A DNA stretch of 64,000 nt from Carettochelys insculpta (taxonomy: Eukaryota > Chordata > Testudines > Carettochelyidae). Below are positions 24,745 through 36,128 of this stretch, one piece after another. The notes beneath the pieces were generated by a model. The model was not told where the DNA came from and made no database searches. It worked only from the letters and a program-made list of their open reading frames with translations. Every line of letters begins with the position of its first letter. Position 1 is the first letter of the stretch. The position numbers and the translations under genes are program-made. Location of the stretch: NCBI RefSeq assembly GCF_033958435.1, contig NC_134152.1:17284001-17348000 (forward strand), given 5' to 3'.

Positions 24745-25170
24745 GAGAGACATGGTGAGTAAGGTAATAACATTAAGTAGACAACCTTCTCTTGGTGAGA
24801 GAGACAAGCCTTTGAGTTTATACAGAGTTCTTCAGGTCTGGGAAATGTCCTGTTGCACAGTTAACTACAAAATGGAACAGATCATTCAGCCTAAGTAGTT
24901 AACACATATTTCAAGGTGAAGTGGCCAGTTAACATATTTCCAGTTAGAGGGAGAAAAAGTAGACTATAGATTTTTTAATTTGCCATAAATTCAGTGTCTC
25001 CATGATTTTAGTGTCTTGAAGTATAACAAATGTAAGCTCCCAGGCTTCTCTTTTGAAAGGGCTGTGCAGGTTTCCTTTGAGGATGTGGACAGATAACTCA
25101 GATATATCATGAGCGCTTCATGAAAAGTGTTCACCCCACCTCTGGGTGGTGGTTTTGTCTTTTATCAGTC
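24745..25170. repeat. Dispersed repeat, family not named
   Basis: It contains TTGGTGAGAGAGACAAGCCT, GAGTTCTTCAGGTCTGGGAA and TTCAAGGTGAAGTGGCCAGT. I recall these phrases as frequent in reptile genomes. No coding content; likely a short interspersed or DNA element of early sauropsid age. Confidence 0.45.
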
Positions 25171-25533
25171 AGAGGTGTGGATGAGCTTCCTAGATAATAT
25201 GGACTAACCTATAGGATGAGTTCTGGCCTCACCACTCAATGTCTGTTATTCACAGAAGCCATTTTGCATTTGTCAAGGCTGTTCCCCACTCTGGCATGCT
25301 GAGTGCTGAAGGTGGGAACCTAAAAGAGATTCTAAAATACCTTGCCACTTGTATTTAAAAATGTCCCAGGTCATGGACTCGCTGGCCTTCAACTGGTATT
25401 GCTGCCACCACCCAAATGCAGAAACCCTTTGAGAAGCCAGGAAGATGTATTTGGGAATTCCTTCCTGTGGGGTACCATCAAGCTTTTTAACCCTCCCTCT
25501 GGAGAAAGCTTGAAACACTGTAATCTCTCATAG

Positions 25534-25872
25534 TACAGTGAACTCTTTCATAGCTGGCAGTCCCGTGACCTGGGACTGACTATTCAAATATTCTGGATAA
25601 TATAGAGGTATACCTAGCAATGCTTAACACTTAAGAAAAACAAGATTAGATATTAAGAAACAAACAAAAATATATTCAGAGTACTTTATTCACTAACAAC
25701 AGTAGGATTGTACACTGGAAACTTATACGCTATGTGCTGTATGTATTTGTATGTACTTACCCTATACTCTACTTATAGAAAAAGTACCTAAAATTTACAT
25801 ATGGTTAAAATCCCAGTTATTTAAGAGTTCCATACGATAGAATGCGGGATATGAAAGAGTCAACTGCAATAT
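25534..25872. mobile_element. Tc1/mariner-like short DNA element
   Basis: The left end CAGTGAACTCTTTCATAGCT and the right end (reverse complement CAGTTGACTCTTTCATATCC) form matching inverted repeats. TA precedes the left end. The 340-bp inside has no transposase frame, so it is non-autonomous. Confidence 0.7.
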
Positions 25873-27229
25873 GGCTTGTAGTCGTAGGCATGTACACACA
25901 GAGCCTCCTGCCTTCTCAGATAAAGGAATTAGATCATGATCTTAACAGGGTGATTTTTTATTAACAAAGCAAGGAAAAAATACTTGGTGAAACATTATTT
26001 GGTTGAGATATGATACAAAGCAACTAAAAAGAAAGGATTAAAACACAGAATAGCTTCCCTGGGATTCAGCTTGGAAAGTTGGAGTATCAGGCGTGATTAT
26101 GTGTGCTCAGCACAGAGAAGTCCAACAATCCCCAAAATAAAAGAAATAATCTGATTGCAACCGACTAAACATTCTCCATTCTACTTGCATATCTGTAGTG
26201 TCAAGAGTTAGGTCTTCCCTACGCATGGATGTCACTGGAACTTCCATGCCTGGCTCTCTGGCTTAATTCATGTCTCCCATGTCCTTGTGCCAGCCACTCT
26301 ACCACCTTGATAGGGAGCAGCACTGCTCCCTCCCTCACCCCCCCATAAGTGCCCCCCGTTGCAAGTATACCTTCCAGCACCCACCAAATACCCCTCCCAG
26401 TACTCGCACACCCTCTAGCAGCCCAAGCTGCACCCCTCCCCTGATCCCTGGCAATGTCCTCTTTTGAGGAATGCGGTATGGTAACTCTAAAATTATCTGT
26501 CACTTTCAAGACCATAAGAAATGTTTGAGAAGATGTTCCCAATGTTCAATGAAACATGAGACTTAAACTAATTTTCCAGTGTCATCTCTTGTGTCCTCTT
26601 CACCTAGGTTATTAAAAAGACATTTTCAAGTTGTCACTAAAGAGCTGATGTAAAAGTGTTCCTGGAACCATTCTGCTCATGCGTAGGTCTGTATGCATGT
26701 GACAGAAATTATGATCTTATGACTTCTGTGACATTTCCCCTATTCTAAATACTAAATTAATTGAATGAGTATGGTTTTAACACGCTTTCCTTGAGAGTCT
26801 TTTGCTAATCGCGTGACTTGCAAAGTGAATAAAATGCTGTTTCAGCTTCAAAATTGAATTCACTCTCATCAGAAGAGTTTTAAGTGTCCTTTTTTCTGCG
26901 ACTCTGACAAGATAGATATTCATGGCTTCTGTTATTTATTCTATGGTACAAATTGAAAATCAGAACCTAAAGCAGAAAACCCTTAATATATCTGTGCATG
27001 TACTTTTTTCACAGATGCCCTGATTGTTCCTTGTCAGCACTTACAACATTCCCACATGTATAGAAATCCAAGTACTCATATTATTACGGTGCTGTTTGAG
27101 ATTCATTTCCCATTAACAAAACTTAGAATCTACAAAGATCAAAGATGTTAATGAAACGGATAGGGAGTAGATGAGGAGTCAGCTATTTTAGAGCACTCTG
27201 ATTCCATTAAAAGGAGAGGAAGGATGGTC
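25873..27229. other. Unassigned intergenic DNA
   Basis: No gene recognised. A C-rich low-complexity patch lies at 26325-26450. The long minus-strand frame across it reads as biased composition and is not believed. Confidence 0.4.
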
Positions 27230-27420
27230 TTATGGTAAGAGCCCTGGGCTAGGATTCAGGAGGTCTGTGTCAATTTCTAAGTCTACCACAGAGTAAACCA
27301 GGATAAATCACTTAATCCCTCTGAAACCCCAGTTCCAAATCTGTAACTTGAAGGTATGCTCCAAATAGACAAGATAGCATTAAGATCTTTGGGGAAGGGC
27401 GTGTTACTCACATCTATAAT
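27230..27420 (+). mobile_element. MIR-type CORE-SINE
   Basis: In order it shows GTAAGAGCCCTGGGCTAGGA, CAGGAGGTCTGTGTCAATTT, AAATCACTTAATCCCTCTGA and CCCCAGTTCCAAATCTGTAA, the order of tRNA-like head, core and 3' part of MIR. It is the best kept MIR in the window, yet clearly old. Confidence 0.8.
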
Positions 27421-27881
27421 AAAAATGATTAATTATACCAATTTTTTACCATCTAATAGCCATGTGGGGTCCCTGAAATAAATCTGGCAGTCAAGTTTAT
27501 AGTGGACTGGTATCAACCTTAACATACACATATCCCATTTAGTACCAATTAACAATCTTGTCAGTGATCTGAGTACAAAAGCCAAAGATTAAATGGTTTT
27601 AGAGACAGAACTACTATAGATTTGGCCCATCCAAGGCAACGCTGAGGTACTTGGACTAATCACTGCAGTGAAATTTGCATGGTTCCTGCCTATTTGCCTC
27701 CTGTTCTGAAGTTACATCAAGAATTTCAGTTTCCCATACTGTCAGACCATCAGAAGTACATTACCATCAGGCACATGTACAAAATGTATATGTCTGGGAT
27801 TTGAAACTAGATGTTCCATTTAAGTTGAAAATAGGAGCTAACTACCATAGTATGCCAAATTATGAATTGTCATGGACAGCA

Positions 27882-27910
27882 AATAATAAGAATAAGAATA
27901 AGAATAAGAA
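27882..27910. repeat. (AATAAG)n microsatellite
   Basis: Four consecutive AATAAG units preceded by AAT. Confidence 0.95.
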
Positions 27911-28587
27911 ATTGTGTAAAATATATGTGTAAAATAGATATTATTTTCTTCAGTGGTTACTAAGTGTTGTAATATCTTCCTTTGAACCAGGCACACAAAT
28001 TGTTTGCTTCCCTCACTGCTCTCCTTTTGTATGGGATTTTCCTAAATACCTTCCTAGAATAAGTCCCACTGGAAGTCAAAAGAATTTGTGCTTCCAGTCC
28101 CTTTTTCAAAATTGGAACTAAGTGTTTGGACACAAGCTTTAAAACAGAACAATATTATTGAAAGGGTGAGAATGAAGGACTACATGCTGAATGTCAATAT
28201 GTTCTTACGGAGTTTTCATAATTTTCTGCAATTAGTATTCCTAATCTTCAAATCTATTGTGTAGGGTTCACAATGTCTAGCTGCTCAGTGAATTGTTCAC
28301 AGTGAATGCTTTATGCCTTTTTAATCAATATTGTGAAAAAGTTTTGTGTGTATAGGGAGAGGGATGAAATAAAAGCAAATAAAAGACAGCTCGCAGAAGG
28401 GTTTTGCTCTAAGTGATCTCATGCCAATTATAGGTGTTGCCTAATAGCTGGATATTAAAGGAGGCTTGAGTACTGTATTAGAAGAGTCACAGGTTATTAT
28501 CAAAATCTTTATACAGCACAGCACAGTAGTACTGGTATTTTAAGGATGGACGTTGCATTTTAGATCTTCTTTTGGGTATAAGAGAAT
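27911..28587. other. Unassigned AT-rich intergenic DNA
   Basis: No gene or clear repeat seen. Confidence 0.4.
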
Positions 28588-29172
28588 ATCATAGAATCAC
28601 AGAAGATCAGTGTTGCAAGCCTGACCTTATCAACTTCTAAGGATAGAGATTCCACCACCTCCCTAGGCAACCCATTCCAGTGCTTCACCACCCTCCAAGG
28701 CTACGTCTACACTAGCCAAAAACTTTGAAATGGCCACGCAAATGGCCGTTTTGAAGTTTACTAATGAAGCGCTGAAATGCATATTCAGCATCTCATTAGC
28801 ATGAGGGCGGCTGCGGCACTTTGAAATTGACGCGGCTCACCACTGTGTGGCTCGTCCAGATGGGGCTCGTTTTCGAAAGGACCCCGGCTACTTCAAAGTC
28901 CCTTCATTCCCATCTGCTCAAAGGAATAAGGGGACTTCGAAGTAGCCAGGGGCCTTTTGAAAAGGAGCCCCATCTGGACGAGCCGCGCAGTGATGAGCCG
29001 CATCAATTTCGAAGTGCCGTGGCTCCCCACATGCTAATGAGGCGCTGAAAATGTATTTCAGCGCTTCATTAGTAAACTTCAAAATGGCCATTTACATGGC
29101 CATTTCAAAGTTTTTGGCTAGTGTAGACACGGCCCTAGTGAAGTAAAGACCTGTGTGGCTATAAAATTTGTA
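28588..29172 (-). mobile_element. CR1 3' fragment split by a foldback element
   Basis: Antisense CR1 tail (CATAGAATCACAGAAGATC at 28590) continues to CTTCACCACCCTCC near 28696. It is interrupted by the DNA element 28699-29134 and resumes as CTAGTGAAG. The CR1 sequence joins cleanly once the insert and one copy of the triplet are removed. Confidence 0.8.
28699..29134. mobile_element. Foldback (palindromic) DNA element, 436 bp
   Basis: It is an almost complete inverted repeat. The left arm starts GGCTACGTCTACACTAGCCA; the right arm ends TGGCTAGTGTAGACACGGCC. The axis is near 28915. Arms share AACTTTGAAATGGCC, ATTTCAGCGCTTCATTAGTA-like and GACTTCGAAGTAGCC blocks. Flanking triplets are CAA (originally probably CTA) and CTA, as judged from the interrupted CR1, giving a 3-bp target duplication. 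No coding capacity. Confidence 0.88.
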
Positions 29173-29678
29173 CCATAGAATCATTGAATTCTAGGGCTGG
29201 AAGGGTCCTCAGGAGGTCGTCTAGTCCAGTCCCCTGCCTAAAGCAGGATCAACCTCATCTAAATCATTCCAGCCATGACTATGTCAAGCTGGGAATCAAA
29301 ACCTCTAGGAATGGAGTTTCCACGATCTGTCTTGGTAACGCATTCCAGTTCTTCACCACCCTCCTGGTGAAATAGTTTTTACTAATATCCAACTGTAGTG
29401 AGTCAGTATGGCCTCCCGCAGACTCAGAGGCAGACGAGGCTGCGCAGAGGCCCTCGTGGGCGGGCCCGGAGCTAGGATACCAGAGGCCCACCCCTCAGAG
29501 GGCGGAACCCAGGGCTAGAAGAGCCCAGGGCGGGGCTCAGGGCTCATTAAAGGCTGGGCCTCCGGGCAGGGAGGACGCGCCTGCATGAGCTCCCTGGCGC
29601 CAAGGGCAGAGGGCCTGTCGCTGCCCGGCCAGGCCGGACGAGCAAGCCCCCAGGGGCTCCCAACAACCCCGAATCCAG

Positions 29679-30056
29679 ATGCCCCAGGGGGACTACCCGG
29701 ACTTCCCAGACCTGCCAGGACCTTCACGCCGGCGGAGATGCCCTGCCTTGGAAGGAGCCCCGGGAGCGGTCTGCCCCAGAGTCCCGGGGGACCCCTACAG
29801 CCCTCAGGCCCAGGATCGCCTCGGGTCCCCTGTGCTACCGCTGCCCGACTATCCCAATGACATTGAGATGGGCGACTGGCCGGAGCCCCCGAAGGTGGAT
29901 GACCTGGAGGAGACCGACCTAGAGGGACCCCCTGACCAGATGGACTGGGACCTTCCGCCAGTGGAGGTAGAGGTAGGAAGTGGCCCAGGGAACGACGCTC
30001 CCAAACCCATGGCAGTGTGTTGCGGCCTGGATCCCCACTGCCGTGGTCGTGTGTGA
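29679..30056 (+). other. 125-codon open frame inside the solo LTR
   Basis: The frame starts at ATG in the context CAGATGCC and stays open to 30056. The product is rich in Pro, Asp and Glu with several tryptophans (for example GDWPEPPKVDDLEETDLEGP) and a short basic RRRR stretch near residue 18. No known domain is recognised. High GC content lowers the chance of stop codons, so it may be only a by-product of composition. It could also be the tail of an element protein reaching into the LTR. Confidence 0.3.
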
Positions 30057-30132
30057 GCGACCCCCAGGGCCCCGGGCCGGGTCGCAGTGGAGTGGGAGGG
30101 CCTGCGACCCCCTACCCCCTCCTTGACAGGGA

Positions 30133-30460
30133 CAGCCTGCGCTGGGCCTGTGCTTAAACCTCTTTGTACTGCTGCCATTCCCCAAACTGAGGGCTGGGCC
30201 TGTGCTTAAACCCTTGTGCTGTTGCCCCGCCCCAAACTGAGGGCTGGGCTGGGCTTGTACTGCCATTGTGAACTCCTGCCCCCGCCCTGGACTGAGGGCT
30301 GGGCTGGGATTGCCCTGCTATTGTGAACTGCTGCCCCGCCCTGGACTGAGGGGCTGGGGCCGGTATTGTATTGCACTGGGAACTGCTGACCGCCCCAACT
30401 GAGTGCGGGCCGGTGTTATAACCCCTCTTTGGTTGCCAACCGCCCTAGGCCAAGGGCCGG
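30133..30460. repeat. GC-rich minisatellite in the solo LTR
   Basis: About five or six degenerate units of 50-60 bases share ACTGAGGGCTGGGC followed by TGTGAACTGCTGCCCCGCCC or close variants. Confidence 0.75.
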
Positions 30461-30789
30461 GCGGTCTAGGACATCCTACACCAACCTACACCTCTCCCTC
30501 TGTAACTTCAGACCATTGCTCCTTGTTCTGTCATCTGTCACCATTAAGAACAGCCATTCTCCATCCTCTTTAGCTCCCCCTTTCAGAAAGTTGAAGACTT
30601 GTTATCAAGTCACCCCTCAGCCTTCTCTTCTGTAAACTAAATAAGCCCAAGTCTCTCAGACTCTCCTCATAGGTCATGTGCTCCAGACGCCTAATCATTT
30701 TGCTGTCCTCCGTGGAATCCCCTCCAATGCATCCACATCTTTTCTATACTGGGGGGCCCAGAACTGGAATAATATTCCAGATGAGGCCT

Positions 30790-32985
30790 CACCAGTGACG
30801 AGTAGAGGGGAATAATAACTTATCTAAATCCGCTGGAAATGCTTCTCCTAATGCACCCCAATATGCCATTAGCCTTCTTGGCTACAAGGGCACACTGTTG
30901 ACTCATATCCAGCCTCTCATCCCTTGTCATTCCCAAGTCCTTTTCTGCTGCCATGCTACTTAGGCAGTCAGTCCCCAGTGTGTAACACTGCTTGGGATTC
31001 TTCTGACCCAAGTGCAGGACTTGGCACTTGTCCTTGCTAAACCTCATCAAATTTCTTTTGGCCCAATCCTCCAATTTGTCTAGGTCACTCTGGACCCTAT
31101 CCCTATCCTCCATTGTATCTACATGACCTCCTAGCTTAGTGTCATCTGCAAATTTGCTGAGGTGAAATCCATCCCCTCATCCAGGTCATTAATAAAGATG
31201 TTGAACGGTACTGGCCCTAGAACTGATCCTTGGGACACTGCACTTGAAACTGACTGCCAGTCAGACACTGAGCTATTGACCACTACCCACTGGGCCCATC
31301 TGTCAAAAAAGTTTTCTACCCATCTTACAGTCCATGTATCCAATCCAGATGTCCTTAACTTATGGGCACGAATATTGCAGGAGCCTGTATCAAAAGCTTT
31401 GCTAAAGCCAAGGCATATCACATCCATTAACTTCCCCTGTCCACAGAGCCAGTTTCCTAATCATAGAAGCTGATCAGATTAGTCAGGCATGACTTACCCT
31501 TGGTGAACCCATGTTGACTATTCTTGATCACTTTCCCCTCATCCAAGGGCTCCAAAATGGATTCCTTGTAGATTCCCCCCATGATTTTTCCAGGGACTGA
31601 GGTGAGGCTGAACGGTGTATAATTCCCTGGATTGTCCTTCTTTCCTTTTTCAAAGATGGGCACAACATTTGCCTTTTTCCGATCGTCTGGGATCTCTCCC
31701 AATCTCCATGAGTTTTTCAAAGATAGTAGTCAAAGGCTCTGCAATATCTGCCAATTCCCTCAGTAAGCATGGATGCATTAAATACGGACCAACAAATTTG
31801 TGTATGTCTAGCTTTTCTAAATAGCTCTTAACCTGTTCTTTCCCCACCGTGGGCTGCCCACCTCCTTCCCATACTGCCTTGCCTAGTGCCACAGTCAGGG
31901 GAGTTGACCTTGTCCGTGAAGACTGAGGCAAAAAAAAGCATTGAGTACTTCAGCCTTTACCACAACATCTGTCACCAGGTTACCTCCCTCATCCAGTAAT
32001 GGCCCCACACCCTCCCTCATAGCCCTCTTATTGTTAACATATCTGTATAAACCCTTCTTATTGCCTTCCACATTCCTTGCTAGCTGCAGTTCCAGTTGTG
32101 CTTTTGCTTTCCTGATTTCCCCTGGCTGTTCCAGCCATATAGTTACACTCCTCCTTACTCATCTGTCCAAGTTTCCACTTCTTATATGCATCCTTTCTGA
32201 GTTTAAGATCTCCAAGGGTTTCCCTTGTAAGCCTAGCTGGTTGCCTACCATATTTGCTTTTTTTACTGAGCATCAGGAGGGTTTGTTCCTGTGCGTTCCA
32301 TAGGACCTCTTTAAAATATGGCCGATTCTCCTGAACTCTTTTCCCCTTCATATTAGCTTCCTATGGGATCCAGTTCTCTCAGGAAGTCAAAGTCTGCTGT
32401 TCTGCTCACCTTTCTTCCTTTTGTCAGAATCCAGATATCTACCATCTCACGATCGCTGCAGCCCAGGTTGCCACCCGCTTCTACTTCTCCTACTAGTTCT
32501 TCCCTATTTGCAAGCAGCAGGTCAAACTGTGCATACCCCCACTCAGTTTCTTCAGCACTTGTACCAGGAAGTTATCCCCAACATACTCCAAAAACTTCAT
32601 GGATTGTTTGTGTGCTGCTGTATTGGTCTCCCAACAAACGACTGGGTAAATAAAGTCTCCCATAAGAACCAATAGCTGTGATTTGGAAGCTTCTCTTCAT
32701 TATCTGAAGAAATTCTCGTTTACCTCATCTACCTGATCTGGTAGCCTATAGCAGAGACCAAACACTACATTGTCTCTGTTGCTTCCACTTCTAAGCTTAA
32801 TCCAAAGACACTGAACTGCCTCTTCTCCCTCCATAAACTGGAGCTCTGAACAATCATATTGCTCTCTCACACAAGTCACAGCTCCTCTTCCTTTGCTCCC
32901 GTCTGTCCTTCCTGAACAGTTTATACCCTTCCATGGCAGTGCTCCAGTTATGTGAGTCATCCCACCAAGTCTCCATTATTCCAAT
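30790..32985 (-). pseudogene. CR1 ORF2 (endonuclease-reverse transcriptase), broken
   Basis: ORF2 of the near full-length CR1, encoding the endonuclease and reverse transcriptase used for target-primed insertion. In order: endonuclease (32985-32430; YDCSELQFMEGEEAVQCLWI then VVFGLCYRLPDQVDEV), linker (32351-32058), reverse transcriptase (about 31930-31110; [65 protein letters not shown]) and C-terminal region (31113-30820; DMSQQCALVAKKANGILGC). The endonuclease SDH motif reads CSDREM, its His replaced by Arg. The catalytic FADD survives at about 31140-31160 but in another frame from the block before it. Several frameshifts and stops. Inactive. Confidence 0.88.
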
Positions 32986-33184
32986 CACTTCATAGTTCTT
33001 TGACTGTGTCATGGCCTCTAATTCCTCCTATTTGTTTCCCAGGCTTCTTGCAGTCATTTACAAACACCTTAGATAATAAGCTGATTGGATACTTCCTCCT
33101 TTCAAACAAGTGGTCCTCCTTTTTTTGCACCTTTGTTTCCCCACTTACCTCAGGGCTTGGGTCACGGTCCCACCGATGAACCTA

Positions 33185-34140
33185 GTTTAAAGCCCTCCTC
33201 ACTAGGTTTGCAAGCCTGCCCGCAAAGATGCTCTTTCCTCTCTTCGTTAGGTGGATCCTGTCACTTCCTATTAATCCTTGCTCTCGAAACAGAATCCCAT
33301 TGTCAAAGAAGCCAAAGCCCTGTCTCCAACACCACCTGTGCAACCACGCATTTACTTCCATGATTCAATGATCTCTGCCTGGACCTCTTCCTTCAACAGG
33401 GAGGATGGATGAGCATACCACTTGTGCTCCATATACTTTGATCTTCCTTCCCAGAGTTACATAATCTGCAGTGATCCACTCAAGGTCATTCTTTGCTGTG
33501 TCATTGGTTCCTACATGGAGAAGTAGGAAGGGTTAATAATCCACAGGTTTGATGATTTCTGGAAGTCTCAGTCACATCCTGGATTCTAGTTCCTGGTAAG
33601 CAGCAAACTTCCCAAGATTCCAGGTCTGGATGGTAGATGGATGGGAGTCCCTGATCACCACCACTTGTCTTCTTCTTTTGCGGGTGATGGTCATAGAAAC
33701 GCCATCCCTAGGACTACTCAGTCCATGCTTTCCAGACAGTGGGGTCTTCCTCCGATCCCTTCTCTGAGAAGTTTCTGCCACAGTATTCTCCACTATATCA
33801 CCTTGAAAGAGGTTGCTTACGTGTACAGGAACTGGAGATAACTAAATTGGCTTTCATCTCCTGGAGGTGACATGCTTCCAGTTTTTTTCCTCAGCTTCTA
33901 CTGCCCTCATTGGTTTCTCAGCCTGTTGTGCCTGCAGTACTAAATGATGCCTTCTATCGAGGAACTCTTTACCTCCTCTGATGGACCAAAGGGTTGATAT
34001 TTGCACCTCAAGTCCTCTAACCTTTTCTTCCAAGATGGCGACCAGCTTACACTTGCTACATAAGAAATGCCTTCTGTCTTCTGGGAGGAAAACAAATATA
34101 GCACATGTAGTGGAGGTCCCAAAAGGCAGACTTGTCACTA
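33185..34140 (-). pseudogene. CR1 ORF1 (zinc finger, coiled coil, SGNH esterase), broken
   Basis: The ORF1 protein of CR1. The N-terminal part (34140-33854) carries LCSKCKLVAILEEKVRGLEV, a Cys pair followed by a coiled coil. Next is the SGNH-esterase start VVVIRDSHPS near 33660, where the usual Gly of the GDS motif is Arg. A third block HVGTNDTAKNDLE is readable at about 33480-33520, and the catalytic DxxH block as SDRIHLTKRGKS near 33230-33260. This is the known esterase architecture of CR1-type ORF1. The frame is interrupted and the nucleophile motif altered. Confidence 0.82.
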
Positions 34141-34265
34141 TCCATTTTTCTTTCCCTTTCTTCAGTGAATTTGCTCAGAAGATATTGTAGCTGATTTGAA
34201 GGGCAGAAGGGAAACAAAACTATAAAAAAACTTATAATAATATGGGACTCACCCCCAGGTGAACT

Positions 34266-34758
34266 CCCAGGCAAACTCCCCTGTTAGCAGTTCCCAGATG
34301 GTTATGCTCCTGCTGGTTGCTAGCCTCTGGCTTGTGAAGCCTCTTTTCCTTTGGTTCCTCCTACCCCTGGTGAATCACAGGCGGAGGGACTCACTCTTTC
34401 ACACACACACTAACTGCTACAGTAACTGGAATTCAAATTCAAGCAGACAATCTACCTAGCAAACTGAAATTCAGATTCAGAAATTCAAATTCACAGAATC
34501 AGCTTAGCAATCTGCAATTCAAATTCAAACAATCAACCTAGTGAGCAAACTCACCCACAAATAACTGAGATCAATCAGTAACTGAAATTCAAATTCAAAC
34601 AACCAAACAGCCCAGGAAAAAATCACACCTAATAGCTCTCTTCTGATTCAGTGGGGTTCACCTTCTCTCCCAGGCAAACTCCCCTGTTAGCAGCCCCCTG
34701 TTTGGAGCTCTCAGCTGGTCATGATCCCACTGGTTGCTAGCCTCTGGCTTGTGAAGCC
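34266..34758 (-). repeat. Duplicated block in the CR1 5' region
   Basis: Two copies of one 80-90-base block lie at 34266-34341 and 34669-34758, about 410 apart. Both start CCCAGGCAAACTCCCCTGTT and end GCCTCTGGCTTGTGAAGCC. Between them the phrase AATTCAAATTCA recurs four times (about 34430-34600). This resembles the monomer repeats of LINE promoters, but promoter function is inference. Confidence 0.75.
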
Positions 34759-34865
34759 TTCTTCATATCTGCATCTGTATGCACAAAAATGAGCCAAATA
34801 TATCTGCAGTGACATCCGCAGATGCGAATATCCACAGATGTAAAATAGATACCTTTGAATTTGGT

Positions 34866-35560
34866 GGCTCTACTAATATTCAATCTAGACTTCCCTCACT
34901 ATAACTTGAGACCATTATTTCTTTTTCTGTCACCTGCCATGTCTGAAAATAGCCTTGCTCTATCATCTTTGGAACGCCCCCCTCCCCTTTCAGGTAGTTG
35001 AAGGTTGCTATCAAACCCCTTCCCCCCGGCCATGCCACCCTCATTTCTCTCCTCTGAAGACTAAGTAAGCCCACCTAGGTCCTTCAGCCTCTCCTCAGAA
35101 GTCACGTGCCTCAGCTTCCTAATAATTTTTTTTTGTCCACTGCTGAACTCTCCAATTTGTCCTCATCCGTTTTATAGTGGGGGCACCAAAACTGGACACA
35201 GCACTCCAGAGGAGACCTCAACAGTCCTGAATAGACAGGGAATAATCAGCCTTCCAAATTGCTAGGTCATGCTGGACTCTATCCCTCCAGCATATCAGCC
35301 TCTCCCCCCAGGTTAATATCTTCTGCAAACTTGCTGAGGGTGCACTCCATCCCATCATCCAGATCATTAATGAAGATGCTGTGCAAAACCAGACCCAAGC
35401 CAAAACCTTGCAGCACAATGCTTGATACCAGAGGCCAACTAGAGATGGAGCCATTGATCACAATCTGTACATCCTGATGATCCAGTCCTATCCCTTCTCC
35501 TCAGCATATCTTCTTCTCCCCTCCCCCACTCAGTTTAGCATCATCTGTGAACACACTGAG
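34866..35560 (-). mobile_element. CR1 LINE fragment (ORF2 end)
   Basis: Antisense CR1 wording (ACTTGAGACCATTATTTC, CTCAGCCTCTCCTCAGAAGT-like, TTAATATCTTCTGCAAACTT). On the minus strand the catalytic region reads KFAEDINLGG in place of FADDTKLGG, and QGFGLGLVLHSIFINDLDDG precedes it. More diverged than the neighbouring CR1, and a separate copy. Confidence 0.8.
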
Positions 35561-35833
35561 GATGTTATTCCTGGTAAGTAACTTTTCACAAATTGCTAAG
35601 GAGCTGAAGATTAAATCTAATGCCTGTATCTTCTGAGTGTGGCCCTCATGGTTATGAACCACCCAGGACAATGTGACACCATGTTTTAGTAATTCTTATT
35701 TTTCATTGAATGTATGCTCATAAATAAGCAATTACAATGCTTCCTGTTAGTTACTCACGTGCTGGTATACAAGCAGTTTAAGGATTTCTTTCCTTCATGT
35801 CTTTTGGTGTTTTCATTAATTTTTTTTTCTCAG

Positions 35834-36128
35834 CATCTAGATATGGTGCTGAATGAGAGAATTTGCCAGACCATGGGAGGTTAATAGTATTTAGCACATT
35901 GCCAACACTTCCACTGCTTAATGGGCTCTTAGAAGACATTCAGGGGAAAACAGAGCTAAATAACAGCACAGAACACTAAGAGACAGGACTGGTGGCTGTA
36001 AGCAAACTTCATGGGACCACAAGAACTTTCGCCACATCCATGGTAAGTGGTTGTCAGGCTAACTAAAATTGTGCCGGATTATGGATATTGCCGTATGAGA
36101 GAGTTCCGGATTAGAGAGGTTCAACATG
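35834..36128. mobile_element. Tc1/mariner-like MITE, copy 2
   Basis: It matches the element at 63646-63968 along most of its length (GGGACCACAAGAACTTT, GATAAGTGGTTGTC-like, GCCGGATTATGGA) and ends GATTAGAGAGGTTCAACATG followed by TA. The left terminal repeat has decayed. Confidence 0.75.

Larger units (their letters stand above)
29394..30480 (+). mobile_element. Solo LTR inserted in CR1
   Basis: It begins TGTAGTGAGTCAG and ends GACATCCTACA, so the 5-base ends TGTAG/CTACA are inverted. It is flanked by the perfect 5-bp duplication CCAAC (29389-29393 and 30481-30485). The CR1 sequence on both sides joins into one reading once the LTR is removed. GC-rich, 1087 bp. A TATA-like CATTAAAGG lies near 29545. 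A 5-bp duplication is usual for Ty3/Gypsy and some endogenous retroviruses; strand and family remain inference. Confidence 0.88.
29173..34775 (-). mobile_element. Nearly full-length CR1 LINE
   Basis: On the minus strand it runs from a repeat-bearing 5' region (near 34775) through ORF1 and ORF2 to the 3' end (ATTCAATGATTCTATGG, complement at 29173). Leaving out the 1.09-kb solo LTR inserted close to its 3' end, the length is about 4.5 kb, the usual full length of vertebrate CR1. Most genomic CR1 copies are heavily 5'-truncated, so this one is unusually complete. Many frameshifts and stops make it inactive. Confidence 0.88.

Noticed and set aside
26219..26542. 107-codon frame, minus strand
   Set aside because: It overlaps a C-rich patch and an opposing frame. 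Biased composition only.
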